Source: Vavraia culicis subsp. floridensis
Lineage: Eukaryota; Microsporidia; Pleistophoridae
Assembly (NCBI RefSeq): GCF_000192795.1
Contig: NW_007360641.1
Span: forward strand, 3,326 to 59,979
Length of the DNA stretch: 56,654 nucleotides
Direction of reading: 5' to 3'
In this document: one piece after another, positions 49,051-56,654 of the stretch
Layout of the letters: every line of letters starts with the position of its first letter
How positions within the stretch are numbered: position 1 is the first letter of the stretch
Made by a program: the position numbers and the translations under genes
The notes under the pieces: generated by a model
What the model was told of the DNA's origin: nothing
What the model saw: the letters and a program-made list of their open reading frames with translations, nothing else
Databases searched by the model: none

Positions 49051-49713
49051 TTAATCATTTTCAATTTTTAGATCGCTTCCGCCATGCTTGGTTACAAGAT
49101 CGTTCTTCCCAATTTTCTTACCATTGGACAGCAATGCCAAATTGGTTTTGGTGTATTTAAACAAGAACTCAAGCAGATCCTTAACTTTACAATTTTTTGA
49201 CACACGAATTTCCCTCACAAGCCCAACAAAACGAATATTTACGGACACGCTCTGGTCCGACTTATCCATTACTATAATCTTGGGTATCACTCGTCGACCA
49301 ATACTGGGTATTTTGCTATAATCAATCTTGCTTTCCGCTTTGTCAACCTTTCCATACTCAACATCATAATTCTCAACCTCAAATTCAGCCATCTCGTTTT
49401 CCCTTCCGCCAACCATCTTGGCATCAAACTCTCCACGCTCTATCATCGTGCGCAACCGCTTGATTCCTTCAGCATTCATCTCCATGAAATGGTTGTCCAC
49501 CGATACACCGTTCTTGTACATCTTTATGGTGTGCTTTCTATTGGGCTTGTTCACTGCCAGCCCTGACCCGACGTACATCTCGTCTTTTGCCTGGTTGTGA
49601 ATCGTGATTGCCAGATCTACATCGTTGTTGGATAGTTTGAGGAGCCGTTCTGCCTCTTGTTTGGAGATGTTGCACGCTGACATCAGCTTTTGGACTTGAT
49701 CGGGTGATGGCAT
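49051..49713 (-). CDS. SHP1: p47/Shp1-type UBA-SEP-UBX protein (Cdc48 cofactor)
   Basis: 220 residues. An N-terminal UBA-like helix bundle (about 5-43, VQKLMSACNISKQEAERLLK) is followed by YVGSGLAVNKPNRKHTIKMY, which opens the SEP domain (about 50-115; family i-x-L-Y-x-N-G-F-x-V-D-x-G, here KMYKNGVSVDNHF), then an acidic linker and a C-terminal UBX-like beta-grasp (about 150-217, QSVSVNIRFVGLVREIRVSK). The family recruits Cdc48/p97 to ubiquitinated proteins and to Golgi/nuclear-envelope fusion. The UBX lacks an obvious FPR loop (LLSNGKKIG at that place), so Cdc48 binding may use another motif. Yeast Shp1 is 423 residues, so this is about half length. Confidence 0.85.
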   Translation of the reverse strand: MPSPDQVQKLMSACNISKQEAERLLKLSNNDVDLAITIHNQAKDEMYVGSGLAVNKPNRKHTIKMYKNGVSVDNHFMEMNAEGIKRLRTMIERGEFDAKMVGGRENEMAEFEVENYDVEYGKVDKAESKIDYSKIPSIGRRVIPKIIVMDKSDQSVSVNIRFVGLVREIRVSKNCKVKDLLEFLFKYTKTNLALLSNGKKIGKNDLVTKHGGSDLKIEND

Positions 49714-50512
49714 GAGGGGGTGTAAGAATGCCGATTAAATTGAATAACACAATCTGGGCGTGATAAATTTTCTTCTTGTGGAAAACTGGCAATGGGGGTA
49801 ATATAGCAATATTTAGGACACCGGAATTGCCAGTCCTATCCTGATAATAAATGGATGAAGAAGCTGCCACGATATGGCATCAAAAACGAATTAATAATAC
49901 GGTAAGAAAGTTTGTAGCTTCTTGTAACATATAAAGTGGCATAATACTGCACTGAAATCCATTTGAAAACGCATCTCATTCGGTATCGGCACGAGTCTAT
50001 TGCTGACATATGCTTTACACACCGAGTTGCAAAATTTGTTCCATAAAGTTCAGCAGGTTATTCCGTAAATATAGCATGTACAGTATCGAGTGCGATATAC
50101 TCAGCGTAATTACGCTCTCTCTACGCAGAGAAACCGTAAGGTAATGTAGAGTTTCAATGTAACCATTGCTCAAAGAATTTAAACATACAGCACAGGTTGT
50201 AACTGTTTTAATAACGGGTCTGTTTGCCAACCAAGCATGCAAAAAAGCCGTTAAACGTAACGAATCCCCCTAATGAATTTTGCACGACCTGTTTATTAGC
50301 AATGTGCTAATAGACTTGCTGATTATCTGAGTTATTAGGAGAAAACGGCATTGCATACGCGCTAATATTCAATGCAGCACATTTTATCCAACTGAACACA
50401 GGTGATTGCTATTTATTGTGAATGCTAAACAATATTATTTTTACATGAGAATAAAAATAGCAAGCCGTAATTTTCATATTATACCTATTTTATTCGCGTG
50501 ATTACTATCAAT
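49714..50512. other. Intergenic with a possible gene remnant
   Basis: Includes the Mpv17-like open stretch described separately at 50015-50269. Nothing else is seen. Confidence 0.4.
50015..50269 (-). pseudogene. ATG-less open stretch, possibly an Mpv17/PMP22-like remnant
   Basis: A minus-strand frame open for about 85 codons with membrane-protein composition. The start (LTAFLHAWLANRPVIKTVTT) follows the Mpv17 N-terminal pattern Y-x-x-x-L-x-x-x-P-x-x-T-x-x-x-T, and NSLSNGYIETL sits where that family has a D...Q motif. There is no ATG in frame, a T6 run lies right at the expected start, and the conserved C-terminal W-x-x-W-P...NF region is absent downstream. The likeness is short; treat as speculative. 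Confidence 0.18.
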
Positions 50513-50719
50513 TTATACCTTCTTATTCCGTTTAGCAACTGCACTATCACGATCAGTCAAATTCACGGTTTCGTCTTCTAAAACATGTTGGTGAACATGA
50601 TATAAAAAGCAAGTAGTAATAAATTGAGTAACTGTCCGTGCAGTGCCATGAACGAAGTGGTAGAACAGTTGGTAATTTGAATCATAAAACATCGCAGGTA
50701 TTGTCTCCGATATTACCAT
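50513..50719 (-). CDS. Hypothetical small protein (68 aa)
   Basis: ATG at 50719 with AT-rich TATA-like elements just upstream (TTTATATAA adjacent, and ATATATTAAG about 30 nt away). The protein is partly aromatic (FYDSNYQLFYHFVHGTARTV) with a charged end (DRDSAVAKRNKKV). No signal peptide and no family recognised. The promoter-like context and composition are the support. Confidence 0.4.
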   Translation of the reverse strand: MVISETIPAMFYDSNYQLFYHFVHGTARTVTQFITTCFLYHVHQHVLEDETVNLTDRDSAVAKRNKKV

Positions 50720-51765
50720 TTATATAAAAGCTGATGTACATCTTAATATATGTTTGAGTCATTAATTAACCACATAATTGGAACACATAGCTCACAAATC
50801 AATATGTGCTAGAAAAGTTCACAAAACAACATTCAATCAATTTAATAACAATTTCTTGCAACGTTGTTCGTGTAGAAGTAATTTTTATCATGTATTTGTG
50901 CTAATTCGGGATGAACTCAAAAAAATAAGTCGGATAAACAGCATATCAATATTTGATATGATCAGTGCGGAACATACAGATGTATAAAAAGGCATTTACC
51001 CTTTATATCTGTTCTTGAATGTGTATTTATACAATATCATAGATTCTACCGTTCTATGAGTCTCGTGGTGCATGCTCTGAGGGTTTGGAAGCTATCTCAG
51101 TCATCTTCCCACTAGTATCGATCATTGCACCGATTAGTGCTGCAATATTTTGCTATGTTCGTGTTTAAATTCAGCTTGGACAGAGCAGTTTTTTGTCTTT
51201 ATCTTATTTTTAATCGTGCTGCTTAATTTGCCACAAATGGTATATCAGAAAAAATATTTTGGTGGAAAAATGCAGACCAAAAGAAAAAATTTTTGCAAAA
51301 ATCAAGCGAAAATACTACGATTTAAAGAGATGTGAGTAATTAATTCGACTGATATCGCTTTTATGCAACGGAAGAAATCGTGGAAACATCAATTGTTGAA
51401 ATATTGGAAGAATTCATAAAAATTTTTGGCCAAATGATTAATAGGCGGTCGTATTTGGGTATAGGTAAGCTTTTGTATATTAAATAACACGTGTTTATGG
51501 CACGAGCAGAATAATTTTGTGCGAATGGGAGGAGTTAATGTGGCTAATCAGACATTTATTACATTTTAGGTTAAAAAGGTAAATTAGGAACGCTCAGTGA
51601 TGGAGCGCTTTTGAAGGAAACAAACAACGGGTTGGATGCAGAATGACTGACTAGTAAATTATAGGAGTAGTAGATAAATAAATGAATTATAATTATTTAC
51701 AAATATGTACATTGAGAATCAATTCTGATAATTATCCTTTAAATGGCAAATTGGGCATAAAATAG
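50720..51765. other. Intergenic, 1.0 kb
   Basis: Around 51150-51335 a plus-strand frame with a hydrophobic stretch (FFVFILFLIVLLNLPQMVYQ) followed by basic residues lacks an early ATG. A 23-codon ATG ORF in another frame overlaps it, so a decayed small membrane protein is possible. Not called. Confidence 0.35.
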
Positions 51766-51775
51766 TATAAATAAA
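51766..51775 (+). promoter_or_regulatory. TATA box of the type I membrane protein gene
   Basis: TATAAATAAA starting exactly 30 nt before the ATG at 51796. The identical word is found 30 nt before the ATG at 55721. Confidence 0.65.
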
Positions 51776-51795
51776 GTAAAATTTGAACTCCCATC

Positions 51796-52956
51796 ATGAT
51801 CGCGAGAATATTCTTTTTCTATATCATGTTGGCAGCAGCAACAAAACGCAGCAGACAAGATGGTAAAAACCCGAAAATGCCTGATCAAGTATCTATGCAG
51901 GCCCAAAATGAGTTTGCGAAATCCCTAATACCCAAAGACGTGCTAAAAAATGTGGGAACTTACAGTTTGCTGCTTTCTTCATCTACCACTGACCATGCGC
52001 TCCTCTGGAATGCGCTCATCGAGTACTATCTCAAGGTGACATACACCGTTAATCAGATAAATGGGAACAATAATGATATGAAGAAGAAAATATTGGAATA
52101 TTGGTACAAAAAGAGTTTTGTATCAATTGAAGACTGTCTTGGTGATTATCTACCATGTTATAGACGACCAGGTGTCCAATACCAATGGAATAGCATAGCC
52201 AAAGCATTGATTACCCTTTCGAGTGCAGATGATAGATCAGATAAAGTGCGAATCAAAACAGGATTATTAAGGCTCTCCAAACCCTCTAGTAATTCGTTGA
52301 AGCATGCAGAAAAGGTCTTTGATGAGTTGAACGGGACGTATAAACCAAAACAAAAAAAAGGATCAAGTGCATCCACGAAAAATCAAACTGAGCTGATAGC
52401 AGAACAAAAGTCAGAGAAGATGACGACCCAGGTGTCCCTCTTAATGAGTGTTATGAGACTAATAGATAGGATGACATTAAAGGATTATGAAGCGCTTGAT
52501 GCCAGCCAACAAGAGTTATTCAAGAAGCTGATTGTTTTTGCCTACCAGGTGTATGGAGATAATCATATAAAAGAATTGGATTGCAATGATCTGGTATTTG
52601 AACCAAAAAGGGCTTTTGCTGGCATTAACAGCACTAAGATGGAAAAGATGTTTGCATATTTGAGAAGTTACCAAGTTGATGAACTGTTTGAAGGCTTGCC
52701 GAAATACAATGCCAAAGATGTGCTGGTTAAGCTAAACAAGACTCTCGACAGAAGCGCAAGCAGTGGTTCAAAATCTAAAGACGCTAACATTAACGATGGA
52801 AAGGTGAAAAACTGTGCTGACAAGAACGAAGCGAACAAGAGCGGTAATAGTGGATTTGGGTCCATGTGGAAGTGGGGATTGATCATTGCTGCAGTACTTC
52901 TAATCTTAGCAACAGCTAGCTATCTTATTTATTACCTTGTTAAATCCAAAGAATAA
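51796..52956 (+). CDS. Secretory-pathway type I membrane protein, lineage-specific
   Basis: 386 residues. Signal peptide (MIARIFFFYIMLAAATKRS), a helical luminal or external domain of about 330 residues with Cys pairs (EDCLGDYLPCYRRP near 118, ELDCND near 259), a Lys/Ser-rich linker (about 185-205), a polar stalk (about 318-350), and a C-terminal transmembrane helix (KWGLIIAAVLLILATASYLI) with a short basic tail (VKSKE). NxS/T sites suggest glycosylation. Two helical blocks flank the linker. No catalytic motif or known family seen. Could be a surface protein of the parasite. The TATA box is 30 nt upstream. Confidence 0.75.
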   Translation: MIARIFFFYIMLAAATKRSRQDGKNPKMPDQVSMQAQNEFAKSLIPKDVLKNVGTYSLLLSSSTTDHALLWNALIEYYLKVTYTVNQINGNNNDMKKKILEYWYKKSFVSIEDCLGDYLPCYRRPGVQYQWNSIAKALITLSSADDRSDKVRIKTGLLRLSKPSSNSLKHAEKVFDELNGTYKPKQKKGSSASTKNQTELIAEQKSEKMTTQVSLLMSVMRLIDRMTLKDYEALDASQQELFKKLIVFAYQVYGDNHIKELDCNDLVFEPKRAFAGINSTKMEKMFAYLRSYQVDELFEGLPKYNAKDVLVKLNKTLDRSASSGSKSKDANINDGKVKNCADKNEANKSGNSGFGSMWKWGLIIAAVLLILATASYLIYYLVKSKE

Positions 52957-54275
52957 TTAAAATAGTTTAATTTCTTGCAATTCTTTTCACATGGGCAATT
53001 TTCGTATAGATGATCACAAATGGTGTGGTTTAAAATACGTACTTGGCATTTTTGACAATTGATTACCATCACCTTTGTATTCCTTGCTAAGTTTGATAAT
53101 TTTACCAAGATAATTTAGGTCTAGGAAGATAGCGTAAGTCATGGTTTATGTGCCAAAGTCACCGCTGCAGTCGCAGCATAGCTTTATTGTGGTGAGAGTA
53201 CGTAGGTATGTTGTGCGAACTGGCACAATAGTTTTATTCATGAACTGAAAGCTGGTGGTCACCACCGGTCACAGCAGACCATAAAAGTGCGTTTTACAAA
53301 TGTAAACGAGGGGGCGAATAAACGATTTTTGATGGAATAAGGAACCAGGCTTGGATTATATCAGGATAGATCGTGAACAGTGATTAACGAAGATAGAGGC
53401 ACGAGCGAACTCTAAAGGGGCATAAAGTTGTCCTACACATATTATGAAATTGATTATCAGGGCAAATAGCTGGTGTAGACCTACATAAAGCATATTTTAC
53501 GGCATATACATTCAGAATGGAGTTGAGTAAAGCACTTTTTCAAAAATATTCGTATTATTGGTACTTTTCTAAAATTCCTCTCAATGGCACTTGAATGATG
53601 GGTAATTTGACACTTTTGAGAATGACAACATCGTAAACTTGTATATATCACTGATAGTGTATAGAAGCAATACTCTTAAGTGGTACACAGGACGTATGCA
53701 AAATAATGAGCACTGCGCTATGGCATATTGTAGTTGTTCTACATGGTATTTCTACCAAACACCTGAATTCATGTATCTATCGAAATTCTGTTAACAGACA
53801 TACCAACACGGTAAAATATGCTGAACTTACGAACTGTAATTTCTTGTCAAGCCATCAACCCTATTTTATCATCCACACGCACCATTCGTTTATTTCGTAC
53901 TGTCTACTTTCAAGCTGTCATGCTTAAACAGCACATCAATTCCTTTACACGATTATTTTCTTGCTTAGTTACCAAGTTGAGCAGAAATTTAACTACGAGC
54001 AGAGGAATAAGCGGATCTATGAGGGGAGTGCAAAGGACACTTACCGTGAAAGTGAGATCAACTGGTGCGTGCAAGAGATCAAAACTCCTTTGTACCACTC
54101 GTTATAGGAGAACATTATAATGTATTGGTGATAAGCTGCATGAGACTGTTTCTTCATCACCTGAAACAGCTGCGCCTACTACACATAAAATATTTCTTTG
54201 AACAGGCAGCACCTCGAGGCATAGCTGCCATCGATCACAACACGAAAGAATGACAGTTCCTGATAGCGTTGAAAA
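52957..54275. other. Intergenic, 1.3 kb
   Basis: A plus-strand ATG ORF at 53818-54120 (100 codons, very basic) and a partly overlapping minus frame exist, but neither has coding support beyond length. No repeats or RNA genes seen. Confidence 0.4.
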
Positions 54276-54284
54276 TATAAAAAG
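54276..54284 (+). promoter_or_regulatory. TATA-like element
   Basis: TATAAAAAG, immediately before one ATG (54285) and 27 nt before the next in-frame ATG (54303). By the spacing rule of this window it points to 54303 as the real start. Confidence 0.5.
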
Positions 54285-54302
54285 ATGCGTGTTAGGCGCA
54301 GA

Positions 54303-54866
54303 ATGGTGCACGTAAACAATATTATATCATTAAATGAATGTTCGGAGCACAAGGAGAGGATGTTCGACATAGGGATAGCAATGGAGAACAGTTTGGCCAA
54401 CTGCAACAGTTTATATAGGGAAGCACGATATGGTGCGATGCGTGGTGATAGGCGTGAGAATAATAAAGAATATTATGACAGTTGCAGGGATAACAGAGAA
54501 TGCAGCGTAACATGCGATGATGCGAGTTATGACATAATACGGTGTGATAGACGTAGTAGCATTGGAAATGTTGAACGGAGTAACCACCAGAACGACCTTA
54601 AAGTGCGTGATGAATGTGCATCTCTTGTAACTTGCCGAGTAACCCAGCGCAAGAATAATTCACCGCACAATGACCGTAATGATTGTGGGTGCGTGTCGTG
54701 GGATGAGCTTTTCTCCTATGGAACACGTACTAAATCGCTTGAACAGGATGAGGAAGGAGTAATCAGTGCGATACGCACTCAAAGCGTTCGCGTGGATGCG
54801 CATGAACAGGCAATTGATGATGAAATGGTTACAATAGCGGGCATATTGCTTAGTCTAGGAAGATGA
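54303..54866 (+). CDS. Hypothetical acidic/polar protein (187 aa)
   Basis: Start taken at 54303 (six codons inside the longest ORF) because the TATA-like element at 54276 abuts the first ATG. The protein is rich in Asp, Arg, Asn, Cys (RENNKEYYDSCRDNRECSVT; TCRVTQRKNNSPHNDRNDCG), with a short ordered-looking end (AHEQAIDDEMVTIAGILLSL). No signal peptide or membrane helix. Eight or more Cys are scattered without a recognisable zinc-finger spacing. Probably an intracellular lineage-specific protein, perhaps a regulator; this is a guess. Confidence 0.55.
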   Translation: MVHVNNIISLNECSEHKERMFDIGIAMENSLANCNSLYREARYGAMRGDRRENNKEYYDSCRDNRECSVTCDDASYDIIRCDRRSSIGNVERSNHQNDLKVRDECASLVTCRVTQRKNNSPHNDRNDCGCVSWDELFSYGTRTKSLEQDEEGVISAIRTQSVRVDAHEQAIDDEMVTIAGILLSLGR

Positions 54867-55690
54867 TAGAATTGGTAGGTATTGGTTGCGTTTAAAAGAG
54901 TGGAGAATGCAGTTTCAGGTGTGATTTTATGATCATAATCAAGGTGTTAATAAATGTTAATGGTGTTCTTAAATTTGATCTGTTCAATTGGAGAGCTTTT
55001 CGCTATTTCTGTAAAATGAATCATTCTCCACCTCTAAATAGAAATTGTAGTGTTCGTTACATCTAAAGCGCGTTAACTTCGATGGTGCCCTTCATACAAT
55101 CATATAAATAATATTTATCAAGTCAACAAACGATGAAGTTATTTACATTACTTTTTTTCTATGATTCAACCACTCATGTCATAATTCGTGCTTTTTGATG
55201 ACTGCAATGGGCAAGACATGTTACTTATTGTGATTGATAGAATAAATTTGTTATTAAACATTCCTTCATGTCAACATTGTGCAAATCACCTTCTTAAAAT
55301 AATCATGGTGATGAGGTAAAAAGGTTTCTTAGCTTGTAGAACAACGCTGGTAGATCAGAGTTAATACTAGAATACATCAGTACATATGATGAACCGTATT
55401 GTTTCTTCTAACACCCTCTTACTCATTCAACAGCCTGTAAGCTGTGGTCTAAGAAGCGCAAATGATACTCCATTACAATAAAAAACATTTTTCACAAGAA
55501 AAAAATGATGCTCCTCAATGTTTTGATTGGACAATGTGCCATGTCATTGTTCCGTGAACACGTGATCAATTTATTATTTTTTGTTCACGCTCTATTGCAC
55601 TGTTTCGTGTTCAAGATCCGTTAAAAATATCTAATTTCAATTATTTCGGACCAAGATTGTCCTGATCAGAGCTGTCAAACATTTCAAAAT
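54867..55690. other. Intergenic
   Basis: About 0.8 kb AT-rich sequence without supported features. Confidence 0.5.
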
Positions 55691-55700
55691 TATAAATAAA
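55691..55700 (+). promoter_or_regulatory. TATA box of the right-edge gene
   Basis: TATAAATAAA starting 30 nt before the ATG at 55721, the same word and spacing as at 51766. Confidence 0.65.
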
Positions 55701-55720
55701 CACCGTAGCATTTCGTTCCC

Positions 55721-56654
55721 ATGTTGAGACCAACCATTACACCACCAGACTTGCATACCGATCGAATACCCTATCTGTACGACTGGCACAAGGATCCTTT
55801 TCAGTCCATAAAAAATGCTATTACACTGAACGATAGTGATGGACTGTATGTGCATGCAATGATCGATCTTATCCAAAATAAGGACGGACACGTGTTCTAC
55901 AGGAGATTGAAAGTTTGGATGAACGAATATTTCTGGGAGTGTAGAGATGGTGTTGATCTGTTGAGGGAGGACATTCTACCTGATGATGAAGGGTTTGCAG
56001 GCATGTTCAGCGCAATAGGTCCGAACGAGGATGAGGGGATAGGAAAGCGAGAGGATGTTGTGCAAGATAAGAAGAATATAGCAGAACACGACAGATGTGC
56101 ATCACCAGTCCAAAACGTTGATGTTTTAGAGAAGAGTAGATCCTCAAACAAACGTCATCACAACAAAAATAATCAACCAATGCAATACACAGTTCCATCA
56201 CACAAGAGAAGAGAGGCACTCCGCAACCTCTATGCTATGGAACAGTGCTGTTATGATACGTGTGCAAACACAAAAGAGCCATTCTGTAAATGGTACGCTA
56301 ACAATCACTCGTTATTTACTTCAAGAGAGAAAAAGATACTGCAGGGAAAGGAACGTAGCCTAAACATGCTCAATAATTTGCTGTACGAAATTACTTTCAA
56401 AAGGTTATGTGATGGAGAATGCTTTGTAAGAAGCGTGGATGTGTTTAGGAAGATGAATATGTCTCTCAATGGGGTTGTTAATGTCTTGCGGATAGATTTT
56501 AGTGTGGCACGAGGTAGGAGTTGTGGAAGAGGTGTACACTACGTTGCACATTGTGAAGAGAATGTACACCGTTCTGGTAGGGACTGCGAAAAGGCCTCAA
56601 ACAGCAAGAACAAGTTAAAGAGCCGTAAGGATGCAGAGGTACTACAAAGTGATG
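55721..56654 (+). CDS. Unrecognised intracellular protein, truncated by right window edge
   Basis: The ATG at 55721 opens 311 codons without a stop to the window end. It starts MLRPTITPPDLHTDRIPYLY, followed by a well-ordered N-terminal stretch (SIKNAITLNDSDGLYVHAMI; VFYRRLKVWMNEYFWECRDG), an acidic then basic linker, a second ordered block with several Cys (ALRNLYAMEQCCYDTCANTK, EPFCKWYANNHSLFTSREKK), VFRKMNMSLNGVVNVLRIDF, and a Lys/Asn-rich run at the edge. No signal peptide or membrane helix. Family not recognised. The strong TATA box makes a real gene very likely. Confidence 0.7.
   Translation, partial: MLRPTITPPDLHTDRIPYLYDWHKDPFQSIKNAITLNDSDGLYVHAMIDLIQNKDGHVFYRRLKVWMNEYFWECRDGVDLLREDILPDDEGFAGMFSAIGPNEDEGIGKREDVVQDKKNIAEHDRCASPVQNVDVLEKSRSSNKRHHNKNNQPMQYTVPSHKRREALRNLYAMEQCCYDTCANTKEPFCKWYANNHSLFTSREKKILQGKERSLNMLNNLLYEITFKRLCDGECFVRSVDVFRKMNMSLNGVVNVLRIDFSVARGRSCGRGVHYVAHCEENVHRSGRDCEKASNSKNKLKSRKDAEVLQSD

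Noticed and set aside
53818..54120. Basic 100-codon plus-strand ORF as a ribosomal-type protein
   Set aside because: No recognisable ribosomal motif and no promoter element at the expected distance.

Overview
The window is eukaryotic nuclear DNA from a microsporidian. Every recognisable gene is uninterrupted and short for its family: Spt5, Sec24, a p47/Shp1-type UBX protein, an R-SNARE, a LEM/HeH inner-nuclear-membrane protein, Derlin, MBOAT, an MFS carrier of the microsporidian nucleotide/nucleoside type, tRNA dimethylallyltransferase, an adrenodoxin-reductase-like (mitosomal) enzyme, a MAGE/Nse3-like protein and a Brix-domain protein. Many start codons have a TATA-like box about 25-40 nt upstream, which implies almost no 5' leader. 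Intergenic DNA is abundant (about half the window), which points to a larger, looser microsporidian genome such as the Trachipleistophora/Vavraia group. That placement is inference. I found no rRNA, convincing tRNA, CRISPR or intact transposon.

Layout. 1-8 kb: a frameshifted signal-peptide gene cut by the left edge, a small basic nuclear-type protein, 2.4 kb of empty DNA, an MBOAT acyltransferase and a few eroded ORFs. 9-11 kb: R-SNARE and LEM/HeH protein in tandem (minus strand). 12-22 kb: lineage-specific membrane and secreted proteins, including two single signal-anchor proteins, a K/E/P-repeat secreted protein and a giant single-pass membrane protein of about 1246 residues. 22-30 kb: MFS carrier, Derlin with an acidic tail, Spt5, and small secreted ORFs packed against their neighbours. 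31-34 kb: a membrane-anchored protein whose ectodomain resembles the C-terminal half of a USP deubiquitinase but lacks the usual His, a decayed ORF, and a MAGE/Nse3-like protein. 35-44 kb: tRNA isopentenyltransferase, repeat-bearing ORFs including a Brix protein, a tail-anchored protein, Sec24 and the FAD reductase. 44-56.6 kb: small membrane proteins, a repeat-bearing secreted protein, the UBX protein, a type I membrane protein, and two unrecognised genes, the last cut by the right edge.

Two themes cut across the window. First, tandem repeats cluster in 36.8-48.3 kb: units of 42, 69 and 72 nt (multiples of three) lie in open frames, and units of 16, 23 and 59 nt lie outside genes. Second, several minus-strand ORFs lose frame at A/T homopolymers, which suggests either recent pseudogenes or homopolymer errors in the assembly.

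Functionally, the recognised genes cover secretion and ER quality control (Sec24, R-SNARE, Derlin, Shp1), transcription elongation (Spt5), nuclear envelope (LEM/HeH), tRNA and rRNA maturation, Fe-S electron supply and host-metabolite uptake. The remainder are mostly secreted or membrane proteins of unknown role, as expected at a parasite-host interface.
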